A stretch of DNA of 64,000 nt from a virus: the IMG/VR virus record IMGVR_UViG_3300044630_004815, positions 1-64,000 of that record, one strand, 5' to 3'. The position numbers and the translations under genes are program-made. Shown here in pieces: positions 8,605-17,057 of this stretch (positions within the stretch are counted from its first letter, which is position 1; every line of letters begins with the position of its first letter). The notes beneath the pieces were generated by a model. That model was not told where the DNA came from. It saw only the letters and a program-made list of their open reading frames with translations, and ran no database searches.

Positions 8605-9642
8605 TTATAATTGATAAGACTCTTGATAAATTGTATTAATCATATTTTTTATCCTACTCTTATTTAAACTAATTTCAGATTCATCCACATATTTTTTTAG
8701 TAAAGAAAGAGTATCTTCAGATCCAACAAATTCTTCATCATCAAAATTTTGATTGATATGAACGGTTTCAATTACTCTAAATTCATATGGATTCACCTGA
8801 ATTAATTTATCAACATATTGTTCATATTTTTTTTGATTGGTTTTATTTTTTACAATCAGTTTGACAATACAATTTTTATACTCATCAAGTTCTTCATTTA
8901 GATTATCCTCATCATAATTAATAATTTTAAAAATTCTATATGGGTTATTAATATACTCGTGCTTTAAGGTTTCGGTATCAAAAATAGTAAATCCACGATT
9001 ATCATCTAGATCACTCCAAAACATTTCATATGGATTTCCTAAGTAAAATACTACTCCATCATTCGATCTAGTATGATAGTGTCCAGAAAATACTTTATTG
9101 AATTTATGAAGACCTTTTGGATCCATTCCGTGATCCATAACTAAATGAGAATTGACCTTGAACCCCGTCAATTCCAAATGTCCCATTGCCACTTCACAGG
9201 GACTGTTTTGAATCATTCTAAGGGCATTCTGCTCGTTCTCAGGTGTAATCCAAGGAAGCATTAGTATATCCAATCCCCCAATTGTAAATTGTTGGGGAGA
9301 AGATATTTTAATTACATTGTCATATTCTGATAATAAGTAATCTACAGAATTTAATTGATTTGTATTTTTGTAGTAAATATCATGGTTTCCAATGATATTA
9401 TAAACTGTAATTCCAAGTGTCTCAAAAGTATCGTAAATATTTTGCTTTGTCCATTGAAGAGACCAATAATCTATCCCCTTACGATTATCAAAGGCATCTC
9501 CAAGGTGAATTACAGTCTTAATTTTATTTTTAATTAGATATGGAAAAAATATTTCAGTATAAAATTTCTGAAAGTATTCATGGAATGTTTTATTTCCCTT
9601 TTTAAATCCAAAATGAGTATCAGTAATTAGGGCAACTTTCAC
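8605..9642 (-). CDS. 47: Recombination endonuclease subunit gp47, Mre11-like (345 aa)
   Basis: Metallophosphoesterase nuclease partner of gp46. Metal-binding motifs are visible: DTH at residues 8-10, LGDAFD around 47-52, GNHD at 85-88, MGHLEL near 155 and GHYHTR near 190. Length matches T4 gp47 (339 aa). It starts MKVALITDTHFGF, lies 15 nt after gp55 and precedes the DUF3110-like gene. Confidence 0.96.
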   Translation of the reverse strand: MKVALITDTHFGFKKGNKTFHEYFQKFYTEIFFPYLIKNKIKTVIHLGDAFDNRKGIDYWSLQWTKQNIYDTFETLGITVYNIIGNHDIYYKNTNQLNSVDYLLSEYDNVIKISSPQQFTIGGLDILMLPWITPENEQNALRMIQNSPCEVAMGHLELTGFKVNSHLVMDHGMDPKGLHKFNKVFSGHYHTRSNDGVVFYLGNPYEMFWSDLDDNRGFTIFDTETLKHEYINNPYRIFKIINYDEDNLNEELDEYKNCIVKLIVKNKTNQKKYEQYVDKLIQVNPYEFRVIETVHINQNFDDEEFVGSEDTLSLLKKYVDESEISLNKSRIKNMINTIYQESYQL

Positions 9643-9657
9643 TTAATTTTTCCTCAA

Positions 9658-10137
9658 TCACAATGTAAATCTATAATTGATCCCATCTTTAATGCTATTC
9701 ATATTTCCAAGTTCATATCCCATATCAGATCCATCTGCACTAAACACTTCATCAAATCCAGATCTTTCAATGATTTTGGTTTTAATTTCAAGTTGTTTCT
9801 TTTCTTTTGCAATTCTTCTTAGAAATGCATAGTAAATTACTTGAGTAAAATATGCAAAAGGATTCTTTTTAGTTACATCAAAATTATGAATGTATTGAAC
9901 ACAGTTCTCAATTCCATCACAAATCATATCATCCTTAAACATGTAATTTACAAAATTTGGTTTGTATGATAAATGATTTGCAATTTTCAAAAAGCACTCC
10001 CCAATATAATTTGGTATTTTTGGTTTAGGTAGATTTTTATCCTTTGCTTCATCTACCATTTTTTTATAATCAACCAGTGCTTGATGAAATTCTTTATTGC
10101 TTACATAATGTTCAGATCTTTTCTTTTCTTTTGTCAT
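9658..10137 (-). CDS. 55: Late sigma factor gp55 (159 aa)
   Basis: Phage-encoded sigma-like factor that directs host RNA polymerase to TATAAATA late promoters, in T4 together with gp33 and the gp45 clamp. The start MTKEKKRSEHY is preferred; the frame is open to 10224 but the extension is Cys/Thr-rich and unlike the family. The segment NYMFKDDMICDGIENCVQYIHNFD followed by NPFAYFTQVIYYAFLRRI corresponds to sigma region 2. Length is close to T4 gp55 (185 aa). Late promoter octamers in the same window fit its job. Confidence 0.92.
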   Translation of the reverse strand: MTKEKKRSEHYVSNKEFHQALVDYKKMVDEAKDKNLPKPKIPNYIGECFLKIANHLSYKPNFVNYMFKDDMICDGIENCVQYIHNFDVTKKNPFAYFTQVIYYAFLRRIAKEKKQLEIKTKIIERSGFDEVFSADGSDMGYELGNMNSIKDGINYRFTL

Positions 10138-10277
10138 AACTTTTAATAGCATATTAAATTGTTGATTTCTATAAGTTGTTCTAATTGTACTACAAAAACT
10201 AATGTTTTGACAAGTACTTGACAACTGTTAGTAAAGTGAGTAGGATCACTCTGTTAGGTTTGAAGATAAATTATATC

Positions 10278-10655
10278 TTAATTACTTCTATAGATCTTCT
10301 CTAAAGAGTCTCTTGCGGCATCCACATGAGATATAAGACCCATATTCTTTGTAATCTTTAATTGTGAACTACTTCTAGTAAATTTCCTATGCATGGAAAT
10401 AATCCTAGAATCTTTAACTTCAGTGATTGTAATTATTTTATCAAAATCAATAATGAACATTTCATCATCAGATATGTTCACCCAGGGAATAACTTTATAT
10501 CCCATAGTTTTATTTGATTTAGATTGGATATGAGTAATTACTACTGGATTATCTAATAGTAAAAATCTCTTATCATCTTCTTCAGATAGACAAACTAAAG
10601 CAAATACTTCTTCACCTGAAATTAATTTAATTGTTGCATAAAAGTCTTCTTCCAT
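10278..10655 (-). CDS. Sm-like small protein downstream of uvsW (125 aa)
   Basis: Function unknown. The beta pattern ATIKLISGEEVFALV, LLLDNPVVITHI and IDFDKIITITEVKDSRIISMH parallels the 97-aa protein at 2200-2493, which has a similar opening, the same DNP element and a TI-E tail. The two are therefore probably paralogs. The resemblance to Sm/LSm folds is a judgement by eye. It shares a TAATG junction with uvsW, so it is likely translationally coupled. About 140 nt separate it from gp55. Confidence 0.75.
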   Translation of the reverse strand: MEEDFYATIKLISGEEVFALVCLSEEDDKRFLLLDNPVVITHIQSKSNKTMGYKVIPWVNISDDEMFIIDFDKIITITEVKDSRIISMHRKFTRSSSQLKITKNMGLISHVDAARDSLEKIYRSN

Positions 10656-12118
10656 TATTTTTTAAAGTTGATTGTAATGATTTCATAATCAAAGTTTTCT
10701 TCATTGTAAATTTTAATTCTTTCAATTAAATGATTCAATGTATAATTTTTCTTTGATTTATATTTAATTTCATCAGCAATATCATATAGAGTTGCTGAAG
10801 ATTTCTCTTTTCCTTTTCTTAAAACTCTTCCGATAGATTGTAGATTTCTTATTCTTGATTTGGAAGGTGATGCGAAGACAACATTGTGTAAGTTTCTAAT
10901 ATTGATACCTGTACTAAAAGTGCCATAAGAAGCAACAATAATCGCATTTGATTGTTCCTCGGTAATTTTTCTTACCATTTCTCTTTCTTCAGTATCCACT
11001 CCACCATGAATAAAAAATATTTTTCTATCTTCACTGGCATCTTTATTTATTAATTCATAGAGGGGTTCTCCATGAGTTGCAACCCTATTAAACAATACCA
11101 AAGTATTTCCTTTAAGATCTAAAACTAGATTTTTAATAAAATTATTTCTACGTTCATGTCCAATTAAATATTGAACTTCTTCTTCATAGTCATTAAATTC
11201 ATGCTCTGGATGTGATAGAAGAAGAACTTTAATTTTTAACTGAGATAGGTATCCCTTTTTAATAAGATCATCTGTTTTAATTAATTTGTAAGTAGGACCA
11301 AATAATCCCTCAAGTACCAGTTTGTGAGTTTGAGATCCATCAAGTGTTCCAGTAAATCCAAATCTATATTTTGCATCATGCAATTTATCCATGATACTAA
11401 TCAATGATTTAGATTTGAATTGATGTGCCTCATCTCCAATTACTACGTCATAGTTTTGGAAATATGATTTATCTAATTTGTAAATAGATTGCCATGTAGA
11501 TATTGTAACTGGTTTCTCTGCCTCTCTAGACATTCCTCCATATATTTTATGGCAATATGTCTCAGCATTCCATCCATAGTCTTCAAAGTCCTTATACATC
11601 TGTTCTACCAATGATGTGGTTGGGACTACCAACAATATATTCATTCCCCTCTCTACAAAGTATCTGACTACAGAATAAATCATCAATGATTTGCCTGATG
11701 CAGTTGGGGATAGTAATAACTTTCTTTTGTATTTTAATGCATCATGAACTCCTTGGATTTGATAGTCCCTTGGTTCGTGACTGCAAATACTTTTCATATA
11801 ATCTCTCACACCCTCCATTGAAATAGAATCATCTATCTCTCCAGGAAGACCATAATATTTGTTTTGATTAAATTCAAAGTTATAGTTGTGATTCTCGCAG
11901 AATGTGATAAGTTTATCCAGTAGTCCAGAATAGATTTCTCCAGTCTGAATATTGAATAAACGTATTTTACCATCCCAGTGCTTACTTCTATATTGAGGCA
12001 TAAACTTTGCACCAGGCACATCAAATGTAAATTGATCACTCAATTCATATTTAATATGAGGTTCACATTCGACCTTCAGATAGATTTCATTCTTTTTAGA
12101 TATGATAAGATCAGACAT
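10655..12118 (-). CDS. uvsW: UvsW RNA-DNA/DNA helicase (487 aa)
   Basis: SF2 helicase that in T4 unwinds R-loops and branched DNA and helps switch from origin-dependent to recombination-dependent replication. Motif I SPTASGKS is at residues 137-144, motif II DEAH at 228-231, motif III FTGT follows, and motif VI QSIGRVLRKG is near the C-terminus. Length is close to T4 UvsW (503 aa). The N-terminal beta domain includes PQYRSKHWDGKIRLFN. It lies directly after uvsY. Confidence 0.97.
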   Translation of the reverse strand: MSDLIISKKNEIYLKVECEPHIKYELSDQFTFDVPGAKFMPQYRSKHWDGKIRLFNIQTGEIYSGLLDKLITFCENHNYNFEFNQNKYYGLPGEIDDSISMEGVRDYMKSICSHEPRDYQIQGVHDALKYKRKLLLSPTASGKSLMIYSVVRYFVERGMNILLVVPTTSLVEQMYKDFEDYGWNAETYCHKIYGGMSREAEKPVTISTWQSIYKLDKSYFQNYDVVIGDEAHQFKSKSLISIMDKLHDAKYRFGFTGTLDGSQTHKLVLEGLFGPTYKLIKTDDLIKKGYLSQLKIKVLLLSHPEHEFNDYEEEVQYLIGHERRNNFIKNLVLDLKGNTLVLFNRVATHGEPLYELINKDASEDRKIFFIHGGVDTEEREMVRKITEEQSNAIIVASYGTFSTGINIRNLHNVVFASPSKSRIRNLQSIGRVLRKGKEKSSATLYDIADEIKYKSKKNYTLNHLIERIKIYNEENFDYEIITINFKK

Positions 12119-12119
12119 A

Positions 12120-12551
12120 TTATATTCCCGATTGGAATTTCAAAAAATCAATTGAATTCTTAATTTGATAAGTTCTATTCGAAATCATTTTTATAATTTC
12201 TTCTAGATATTTTAATATTGTATCATAATATTCTATTTTCATAAAAATATCTGATAGTTGCTTATCTGCTTCCAGATATCTAGTCATTCCCTCTTTATCT
12301 CTTACTTTATATGGGAATGGATCTTCTTTATATGTTTCTGGTTCTGCTTTCCCGTTATAATAATTATATCGTTCAAGTTTTTTTTGTTTATATTGAAACT
12401 CAGATCTTTTCCTGAGTAGGGATATGTTGTTGTATATTTCGTAGTATTTTGCGTGCAATGATGGCACTCTCAAAGATTCGTTGTGGAGATTGTCAATATC
12501 AATGTTTGAATCTTCTTTCCACATTTCTTGAATTTTATCAATATCAATCAT
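12120..12551 (-). CDS. uvsY: UvsY recombination mediator (143 aa)
   Basis: Loads UvsX recombinase on gp32-coated single-stranded DNA. The length is close to T4 UvsY (137 aa). Recognised from the acidic MIDIDKIQEMWKEDSNID start, the helical middle with SLHAKYYEIYNNISLLRK, and position between uvsW and the tail gene, as in other T4-like cyanophages. It overlaps the preceding gene by 4 nt. Confidence 0.92.
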   Translation of the reverse strand: MIDIDKIQEMWKEDSNIDIDNLHNESLRVPSLHAKYYEIYNNISLLRKRSEFQYKQKKLERYNYYNGKAEPETYKEDPFPYKVRDKEGMTRYLEADKQLSDIFMKIEYYDTILKYLEEIIKMISNRTYQIKNSIDFLKFQSGI

Positions 12552-13102
12552 ATATTAGGTATAATTTTATAATAAGTATATTTGAAGTTTACTTGTGCTG
12601 TAAAGTAATTAATATTTTCTTCTGTAGCATCGAAATCCAATGATGATAGGAAAACTGGATACATACCAGTAAAAATTACTGATGCTGATGGATTGAAGTT
12701 ACTATTTAAAATTTGTAGACTAGCATCTGATTGTTCATAAAATTCAGTGCTATCTTTTTTAGGAGAATTGGAAACTGTTGAAGTATCCATTAAATCTGCA
12801 TACTGTTCGAGACTGTATGGAAATCCTAGTCCAGTCATCCAATTCCAAATTTCCATATAATTCTCTAGACTCTCATCTACAAGGAATCTAAGATTGAAAT
12901 CACCAAAAGACATCTTATCTCCAGGGATATCAATATTTTTTCCATAACGAGTTTGTAATGCTGATCCTAAAGTAATTGCTGGTATGTTTGCAGCATTAGA
13001 ATAAAAATCAACCTTAGGTGCTTTATGTAAATTAAATTTAAATCCTACTGGAGATAAAAAATTCTTGTTGGATGGTTGTCCTGCCCAGGTTGTATTTGCC
13101 AT
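12548..13102 (-). CDS. Tail completion/tube-fold protein at the gp3 position (184 aa)
   Basis: Tail protein lying between gp23 and uvsY, the slot occupied by gp3 (tail completion and sheath stabiliser) in T4-like cyanophages. The sequence has a tail-tube look: SPVGFKFNLHKAPKV, IPGDKMSFGDFNLRFLVDE, YMEIWNWMTGLGFP and the closing VNFKYTYYKI. T4 tube-like proteins gp54 and gp48 have related folds, so gp54 cannot be excluded. An AATAAATA late promoter lies 16 nt upstream of the ATG and the gp23 terminator lies behind it. Confidence 0.75.
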   Translation of the reverse strand: MANTTWAGQPSNKNFLSPVGFKFNLHKAPKVDFYSNAANIPAITLGSALQTRYGKNIDIPGDKMSFGDFNLRFLVDESLENYMEIWNWMTGLGFPYSLEQYADLMDTSTVSNSPKKDSTEFYEQSDASLQILNSNFNPSASVIFTGMYPVFLSSLDFDATEENINYFTAQVNFKYTYYKIIPNI

Positions 13103-13117
13103 AATACTGTTTCTAAC

Positions 13118-13125
13118 TATTTATT
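13118..13125 (-). promoter_or_regulatory. Late promoter octamer AATAAATA before the gp3-position gene
   Basis: Minus-strand AATAAATA fits the NATAAATA late consensus of T4-like cyanophages. It lies between the gp23 terminator and the next virion gene, so the gene can be expressed independently. Confidence 0.65.
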
Positions 13126-13130
13126 TGCAT

Positions 13131-13156
13131 AAAAAAAGGAGTCCTTTCGGACTCCT
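13131..13156 (-). terminator. Rho-independent terminator after gp23
   Basis: Minus-strand AGGAGTCC-GAAA-GGACTCCT forms an 8-bp stem with a GNRA-type loop and is followed by seven T residues, 18 nt after the gp23 stop. It is a strong intrinsic terminator closing the capsid operon. Confidence 0.92.
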
Positions 13157-13174
13157 AAAACTATGTGATTTGAT

Positions 13175-14599
13175 TTACATAAGATTTTTTACTTGTACTC
13201 TTCTGTAGTAACGGTTGGTGTTCTGGGCAATTCTACCTGCACCAACATCAGTTCCTTCAGCAAATGGGTTGGCAACCATACCATATCTGGTCTTGAAGCC
13301 AATCTTGGGCTGGAAGGTGTCCTGACCAACGGCACGAACCATTTGGAGAGGAACGTAAGGGCAATAGAACAGACCAGCATCATAAGGATTAGTACCCTTA
13401 TAACCAACAACATAATACTGCTCAGCAGCAAGGTTGGCAGCAAATGGGTCAATGTAAACTCTGAACTTGCCGTTAAGAACACCAGCAAAAGTATTGCCAG
13501 TATCATCAACATTCAGGTTAGCATTGAGTGCTGGGGTATAATCAAGAAGTCCTGCCATGGTGAGAGCAGAAGCAACGTCAGCAGAACAAAGGATGACGTT
13601 ACCCTTTCCTCTACGAGTTCTTTGTGCGATTGCGTTTGCGTCTCTTTCCAGTTGGAACAGAAGACCCTTGAACTTCTCAACTGACCAACGACCGTTGGAG
13701 TCAACATCAAGGTCAAACATACCAGCAGTTGCTACGTTTGTCTGGGCACCAGGCTCAGCAATCTTGTAGATAGTGCGGATAACTTCACGGTTGATCTCAG
13801 CAAGAATCTCGGTTGAGAGAATATTTGCTAATTCAGCCTCAGCATCAAGACCGTGGATTGCCTTGAGGTCTTGTGCAAGTTCAAGGGTGTACTCTGCCTT
13901 GAGTGCTCTGCTCTTTGCGGTAACAGCAATCTTCTCGATGCTGAATGCCATCTGGTTGAACTGATCTCCATCAGCACCACCAAGTGCTTCAGCAGCTTGA
14001 GTTGACATACCCTGACCAACTCTGTAATCAGTGCCAGCAGCACCAGCAGAGTTTAGAAGTGAGGGGTTAGAACCAGCAGCAAGACCACCACCAACAAATC
14101 CAGTAGTACCAAAACCAACGGATGCTCCGTCGTCAGCACCACCAGTATAATCACCCTGGGTTAGGTTATAACCACTATCTTGACCAGAGTATGCAGTATC
14201 GGGCTCGTTGTAGAGTGCCTCAAGACCTTGCTGGTTTACATACTTGCTTCTCATCGCAAAGATCAGTCCAGTAGGACCGTTCATTGGTTGAACACCAGCA
14301 AGGTCATATGCAACCAGATTAGGCATTGAACGTCTGATCAGTGAGATCAGAACGGGGTCGAAACCTGCAACTGGGGATGAAGCACCACCAGAGAATCCAG
14401 CAGCACCAGTGGCACCAGGATCTGTATTAACATTGGGGGCAGCTTCAGTGAGGAATCCTCTTTCCTCTTTTAAAAATCTTTCTTGGTTTTCTAGCAGAAC
14501 TGCGGTAACTGATCTTCTATAAGGGTCTCTGATCTCGTCTAGACCATTTGCCTCAAGAAGAGGTTGCCACTTCTTCTGCAATTGTTCTGAAAGGAACAT
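13175..14599 (-). CDS. 23: Major capsid protein gp23 (474 aa)
   Basis: Precursor of the major head protein. The N-terminus MFLSEQLQKKWQPLLE begins the delta region removed by protease gp21; a (L/I)xE-type site, FLTE followed by AAPNV, ends at residue 52 and is the likely cleavage point. Later segments such as RRSMPNLVAYDLAGVQPM and the C-terminal ANPFAEGTDVGAGRIAQNTNRYYRR are typical of the family. The length is a little shorter than T4 gp23 (521 aa). The RBS AAGGAG lies 10 nt upstream, and GC content is visibly higher than in neighbours, as expected for a highly expressed gene. Confidence 0.98.
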   Translation of the reverse strand: MFLSEQLQKKWQPLLEANGLDEIRDPYRRSVTAVLLENQERFLKEERGFLTEAAPNVNTDPGATGAAGFSGGASSPVAGFDPVLISLIRRSMPNLVAYDLAGVQPMNGPTGLIFAMRSKYVNQQGLEALYNEPDTAYSGQDSGYNLTQGDYTGGADDGASVGFGTTGFVGGGLAAGSNPSLLNSAGAAGTDYRVGQGMSTQAAEALGGADGDQFNQMAFSIEKIAVTAKSRALKAEYTLELAQDLKAIHGLDAEAELANILSTEILAEINREVIRTIYKIAEPGAQTNVATAGMFDLDVDSNGRWSVEKFKGLLFQLERDANAIAQRTRRGKGNVILCSADVASALTMAGLLDYTPALNANLNVDDTGNTFAGVLNGKFRVYIDPFAANLAAEQYYVVGYKGTNPYDAGLFYCPYVPLQMVRAVGQDTFQPKIGFKTRYGMVANPFAEGTDVGAGRIAQNTNRYYRRVQVKNLM

Positions 14600-14647
14600 T
14601 TGCTTTTTCTCCTTGTTTAGTCTTGTTAAAGTGTTTTTAACTACAAA

Positions 14648-14654
14648 TATTTAG
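14648..14654 (-). promoter_or_regulatory. CTAAATA late-promoter variant before gp23
   Basis: Minus-strand CTAAATA lies about 50 nt upstream of the gp23 start. The same variant precedes several other virion genes in this window, which supports a late-promoter role, but it departs from the T4 consensus. Confidence 0.4.
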
Positions 14655-14667
14655 TATAATCTTAAAT

Positions 14668-15792
14668 TCACTTAGAGTATTTACCGAGTGCTCTCAGATA
14701 AGCATTCATTGAAGGACCGTAATCCTCGTTTGCTTCTTCAACTAGCACTTCTTCTCTTGATGAGTTTACTGGTGATTTCGAAAAATATGACTCTTTTAGA
14801 GTCTCCAGTTTCTCACGATAGTCTACTTCACTTTCAAACTCAACACTTTCGGCAAGACTTGCAAGCTTTTCCTTCTGAGTTAAAGCTAACCCTTCAGAAA
14901 TATCATTTAGGATAGTGTCACTAACAGCTTCACTAAGTCTTTGATTTAGTTGAACATTTCTTTCGATTTGTTCGTTGAGTTTTTCTTCCATTTCATCTAG
15001 TCTTTCGACCATTCCTTCTAATACATCATATTTATCTTCAGGGATTTCTACATAATGTTCTTCAAAAAGACCCTTCAGATTGCTCATGAAGGATTCTGCT
15101 AACTGAGATTTGATTCCAGTTTCAATCTGAAGTGCGTTCTCTTCGATCCACTCTTCAGAAACATACTCTAGGTAAGAATCAATTCTATCAGTAAGTTCTT
15201 CTTTGATTGCGGTAACTTCTTCTACAAGTTTCTCTGCATAATCTTGCTCATATGCTTCAATAATTGAAACAACCTTGCTCTTAATAGCAGCTTCAAAAAT
15301 AACTGCTGCCTTTCCCATAAATTCTGGAGAAAGGTCCTCACCTTCCATTAAAGCATTAATGTCATCTGAGTAATCAACTTTTTCATTTGCAATTTGATCG
15401 AGTCTTTCTTGCAGAGAAAAAGTATCTTCCTCTTCACCATCTTCCACTACTTCCTCTTCTGAGATCAGATCTTCATCTTCAATTTCAGTCTCCTCATAAC
15501 TCATAGCAGACTTGTTAGCATGTGGCATTGCATCAGGTGCTTTTGCACCTTTGTTTACCACATTCTGAACTTTGGAAAGAGTCTTTCCAGGAGTCTTGAG
15601 TTTATTGGACTCATCATTAGGTCTTGAGTTATGGGGGGTAGGACCACCCAGATCTTCTACTGAGTTATTCAGTCCTTCACCTGGAATATTGCCCTTAGGC
15701 ATACCTTCAGCAGGCTTAGCTCCTTTGTTAACTGCAGTTACAGATTTTTTAGTAGATACTTCCATTTCTTGTAAATCGTTACCGACACTCAT
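14668..15792 (-). CDS. 22: Prohead core scaffold gp22 (374 aa)
   Basis: Major component of the prohead scaffolding core, degraded by gp21 during maturation. It is strongly acidic and helical with long coiled-coil stretches, such as the MVERLDEMEEKLNEQIERNVQLNQRL region. The N-terminal part is low-complexity with a repeated NKGAK/AMP element (about residues 22-33 and 80-91). Length exceeds T4 gp22 (269 aa) because of this extension. Position between gp21 and gp23 agrees. Expression is served by a perfect TATAAATA late promoter and a hairpin-borne GGAG site. Confidence 0.92.
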   Translation of the reverse strand: MSVGNDLQEMEVSTKKSVTAVNKGAKPAEGMPKGNIPGEGLNNSVEDLGGPTPHNSRPNDESNKLKTPGKTLSKVQNVVNKGAKAPDAMPHANKSAMSYEETEIEDEDLISEEEVVEDGEEEDTFSLQERLDQIANEKVDYSDDINALMEGEDLSPEFMGKAAVIFEAAIKSKVVSIIEAYEQDYAEKLVEEVTAIKEELTDRIDSYLEYVSEEWIEENALQIETGIKSQLAESFMSNLKGLFEEHYVEIPEDKYDVLEGMVERLDEMEEKLNEQIERNVQLNQRLSEAVSDTILNDISEGLALTQKEKLASLAESVEFESEVDYREKLETLKESYFSKSPVNSSREEVLVEEANEDYGPSMNAYLRALGKYSK

Positions 15793-15811
15793 TTTTATTC
15801 TCCGAATAAAA
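15793..15811 (-). promoter_or_regulatory. RBS hairpin of gp22 with C(GGA)G loop
   Basis: A perfect 8-bp inverted repeat, TTTTATTC and GAATAAAA, closes a GGA triloop on the minus strand. The loop plus closing base forms GGAG, the Shine-Dalgarno, and the ATG begins 1 nt after the right arm. The ribosome site is therefore displayed in a hairpin loop. Confidence 0.6.
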
Positions 15812-15835
15812 TCCTTGATTAATTTATTCTATATT

Positions 15836-15843
15836 TATTTATA
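15836..15843 (-). promoter_or_regulatory. Late promoter TATAAATA before gp22
   Basis: Exact T4-type late promoter octamer on the minus strand, followed by a second overlapping ATAAATA at 15832-15838. It lies about 45 nt upstream of the gp22 ATG and abuts the gp21 stop. Confidence 0.8.
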
Positions 15844-15845
15844 AA

Positions 15846-16502
15846 TTATAAATTTGAGAGATAATCTCTAAGGAGTTTGAGTTTATTTTGCTCACTCAAT
15901 CTTCTTCCTCTGCTCAATTTTTCTACATTTTCTTTGGTTCTTTGTGCATTCATTTCTCTTAAAATACCACCTTCCCACACCCACTCTTTTCCTTCCATAA
16001 TTCCTTGAACAAATGCATCGGGTGCAGAAGGATCAGCAACAATATCAGCAGCAGTTGATAACATAAAATCTTCACCTACATACTTGATTCCATTCCTTTC
16101 ATTTAATGAACCAATGCCTCTAGAGGAAACACCAAGGGTAACTCCCTCACCTAGAAGAGACTTGGCAATGTTTCCCATTGGAGTATCCAATAATTTTGCC
16201 TTTCCAATAAAGTTATTTCCTTCTCTATGAAGACTGGTAATCATATGAGATACTCTGTCTAAATTCACAGTAGGACCATCGGGATGTCCTAATTCTCCCA
16301 ATGCTCTTCCTTTTTGGATAAACGAATCATTATACCTCTTAACTTCTCTTTCGAGAATTTGTAGAGGATAATTTCTACCATTTCTATTTGTACATTCTGC
16401 CTGAAGGAATGGTCCCTGAATATACAGGGTTTTAATTCCATTTTTTTCTTCAGTAATAATTTCTACTGATTCGATTTCTTCTGTGATTAGTTTCATGGTC
16501 AT
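15846..16502 (-). CDS. 21: Prohead protease gp21 (218 aa)
   Basis: Serine-type herpesvirus-like prohead protease that cleaves scaffold and capsid precursors. Catalytic candidates are His73 in GELGHPDG and Ser126 or Ser127 in TLGVSSRG. It starts with a 4-nt ATGA overlap with the upstream structural gene; an in-frame ATG two codons later is also possible. Length matches T4 gp21 (212 aa). It is followed by gp22 and gp23. Confidence 0.94.
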   Translation of the reverse strand: MTMKLITEEIESVEIITEEKNGIKTLYIQGPFLQAECTNRNGRNYPLQILEREVKRYNDSFIQKGRALGELGHPDGPTVNLDRVSHMITSLHREGNNFIGKAKLLDTPMGNIAKSLLGEGVTLGVSSRGIGSLNERNGIKYVGEDFMLSTAADIVADPSAPDAFVQGIMEGKEWVWEGGILREMNAQRTKENVEKLSRGRRLSEQNKLKLLRDYLSNL

Positions 16503-17029
16503 GACTGGGATGTGGTTTGAACTTCTGTGATAGAAACTGTGGATGCGGTTCCACCTACTCCATATGCAGCAACTTTTACACTTCTTGCAACAACTGCTCC
16601 AGTTACAGTAATTATTCCTGTGACTGAAGATGAATTATGATTAATTGTTATGGAAGAATCTGAAACTCCAGTAATTGCAACGTGAGTAGTATTAATTCCC
16701 GCAGTTGTCGCACCAGAGACAGTCACATAATCTCCAACTAAAAATGGATTTCCATAATTCTGACCAAAGGTTACTACAGTTGTAGCACCAGTAGTAATTC
16801 CCGAAATTTGTTGTCTAGCAACTCTTTCTTTTAAAATTTCTGGTTGATATTGAGAAACTAAAAAATCACTTGTAGTTGCTGTTGGGTTTGTGCCAATTGC
16901 AACAGCAACAGCAGCACCAACTGGAACAATTCTAATAAAACCACTCTGCAGAGAAATTGCAGAACTTTGAGCTGATGCGGCACCTACACTACTCAAAGGT
17001 GTTACTGTTTGTACTATTTTGTGAGACAT
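16499..17029 (-). CDS. Conserved cyanophage virion-type protein between gp20 and gp21 (176 aa)
   Basis: Function not known. The composition is rich in Val, Thr, Ser and Gly with repeated beta-strand patterns, for example SGFIRIVPVGAAVAVAIG, FLVGDYVTVSGATTAGIN and SSITINHNSS. This fits a head-decoration or fibre-like structural protein. The SFLVSQYQPEILKERV-type middle helix is short. It overlaps gp21 by 4 nt and follows the 416-aa structural gene, so a virion role is likely by context. Confidence 0.7.
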   Translation of the reverse strand: MSHKIVQTVTPLSSVGAASAQSSAISLQSGFIRIVPVGAAVAVAIGTNPTATTSDFLVSQYQPEILKERVARQQISGITTGATTVVTFGQNYGNPFLVGDYVTVSGATTAGINTTHVAITGVSDSSITINHNSSSVTGIITVTGAVVARSVKVAAYGVGGTASTVSITEVQTTSQS

Positions 17030-17057
17030 TACTATAATTAGTCTTTTATTTAATTAT

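Noticed and set aside
13189-14043. Long open frames in other frames and on the plus strand within gp23
   Set aside because: These arise from the strong codon bias of the capsid gene; no independent signals.
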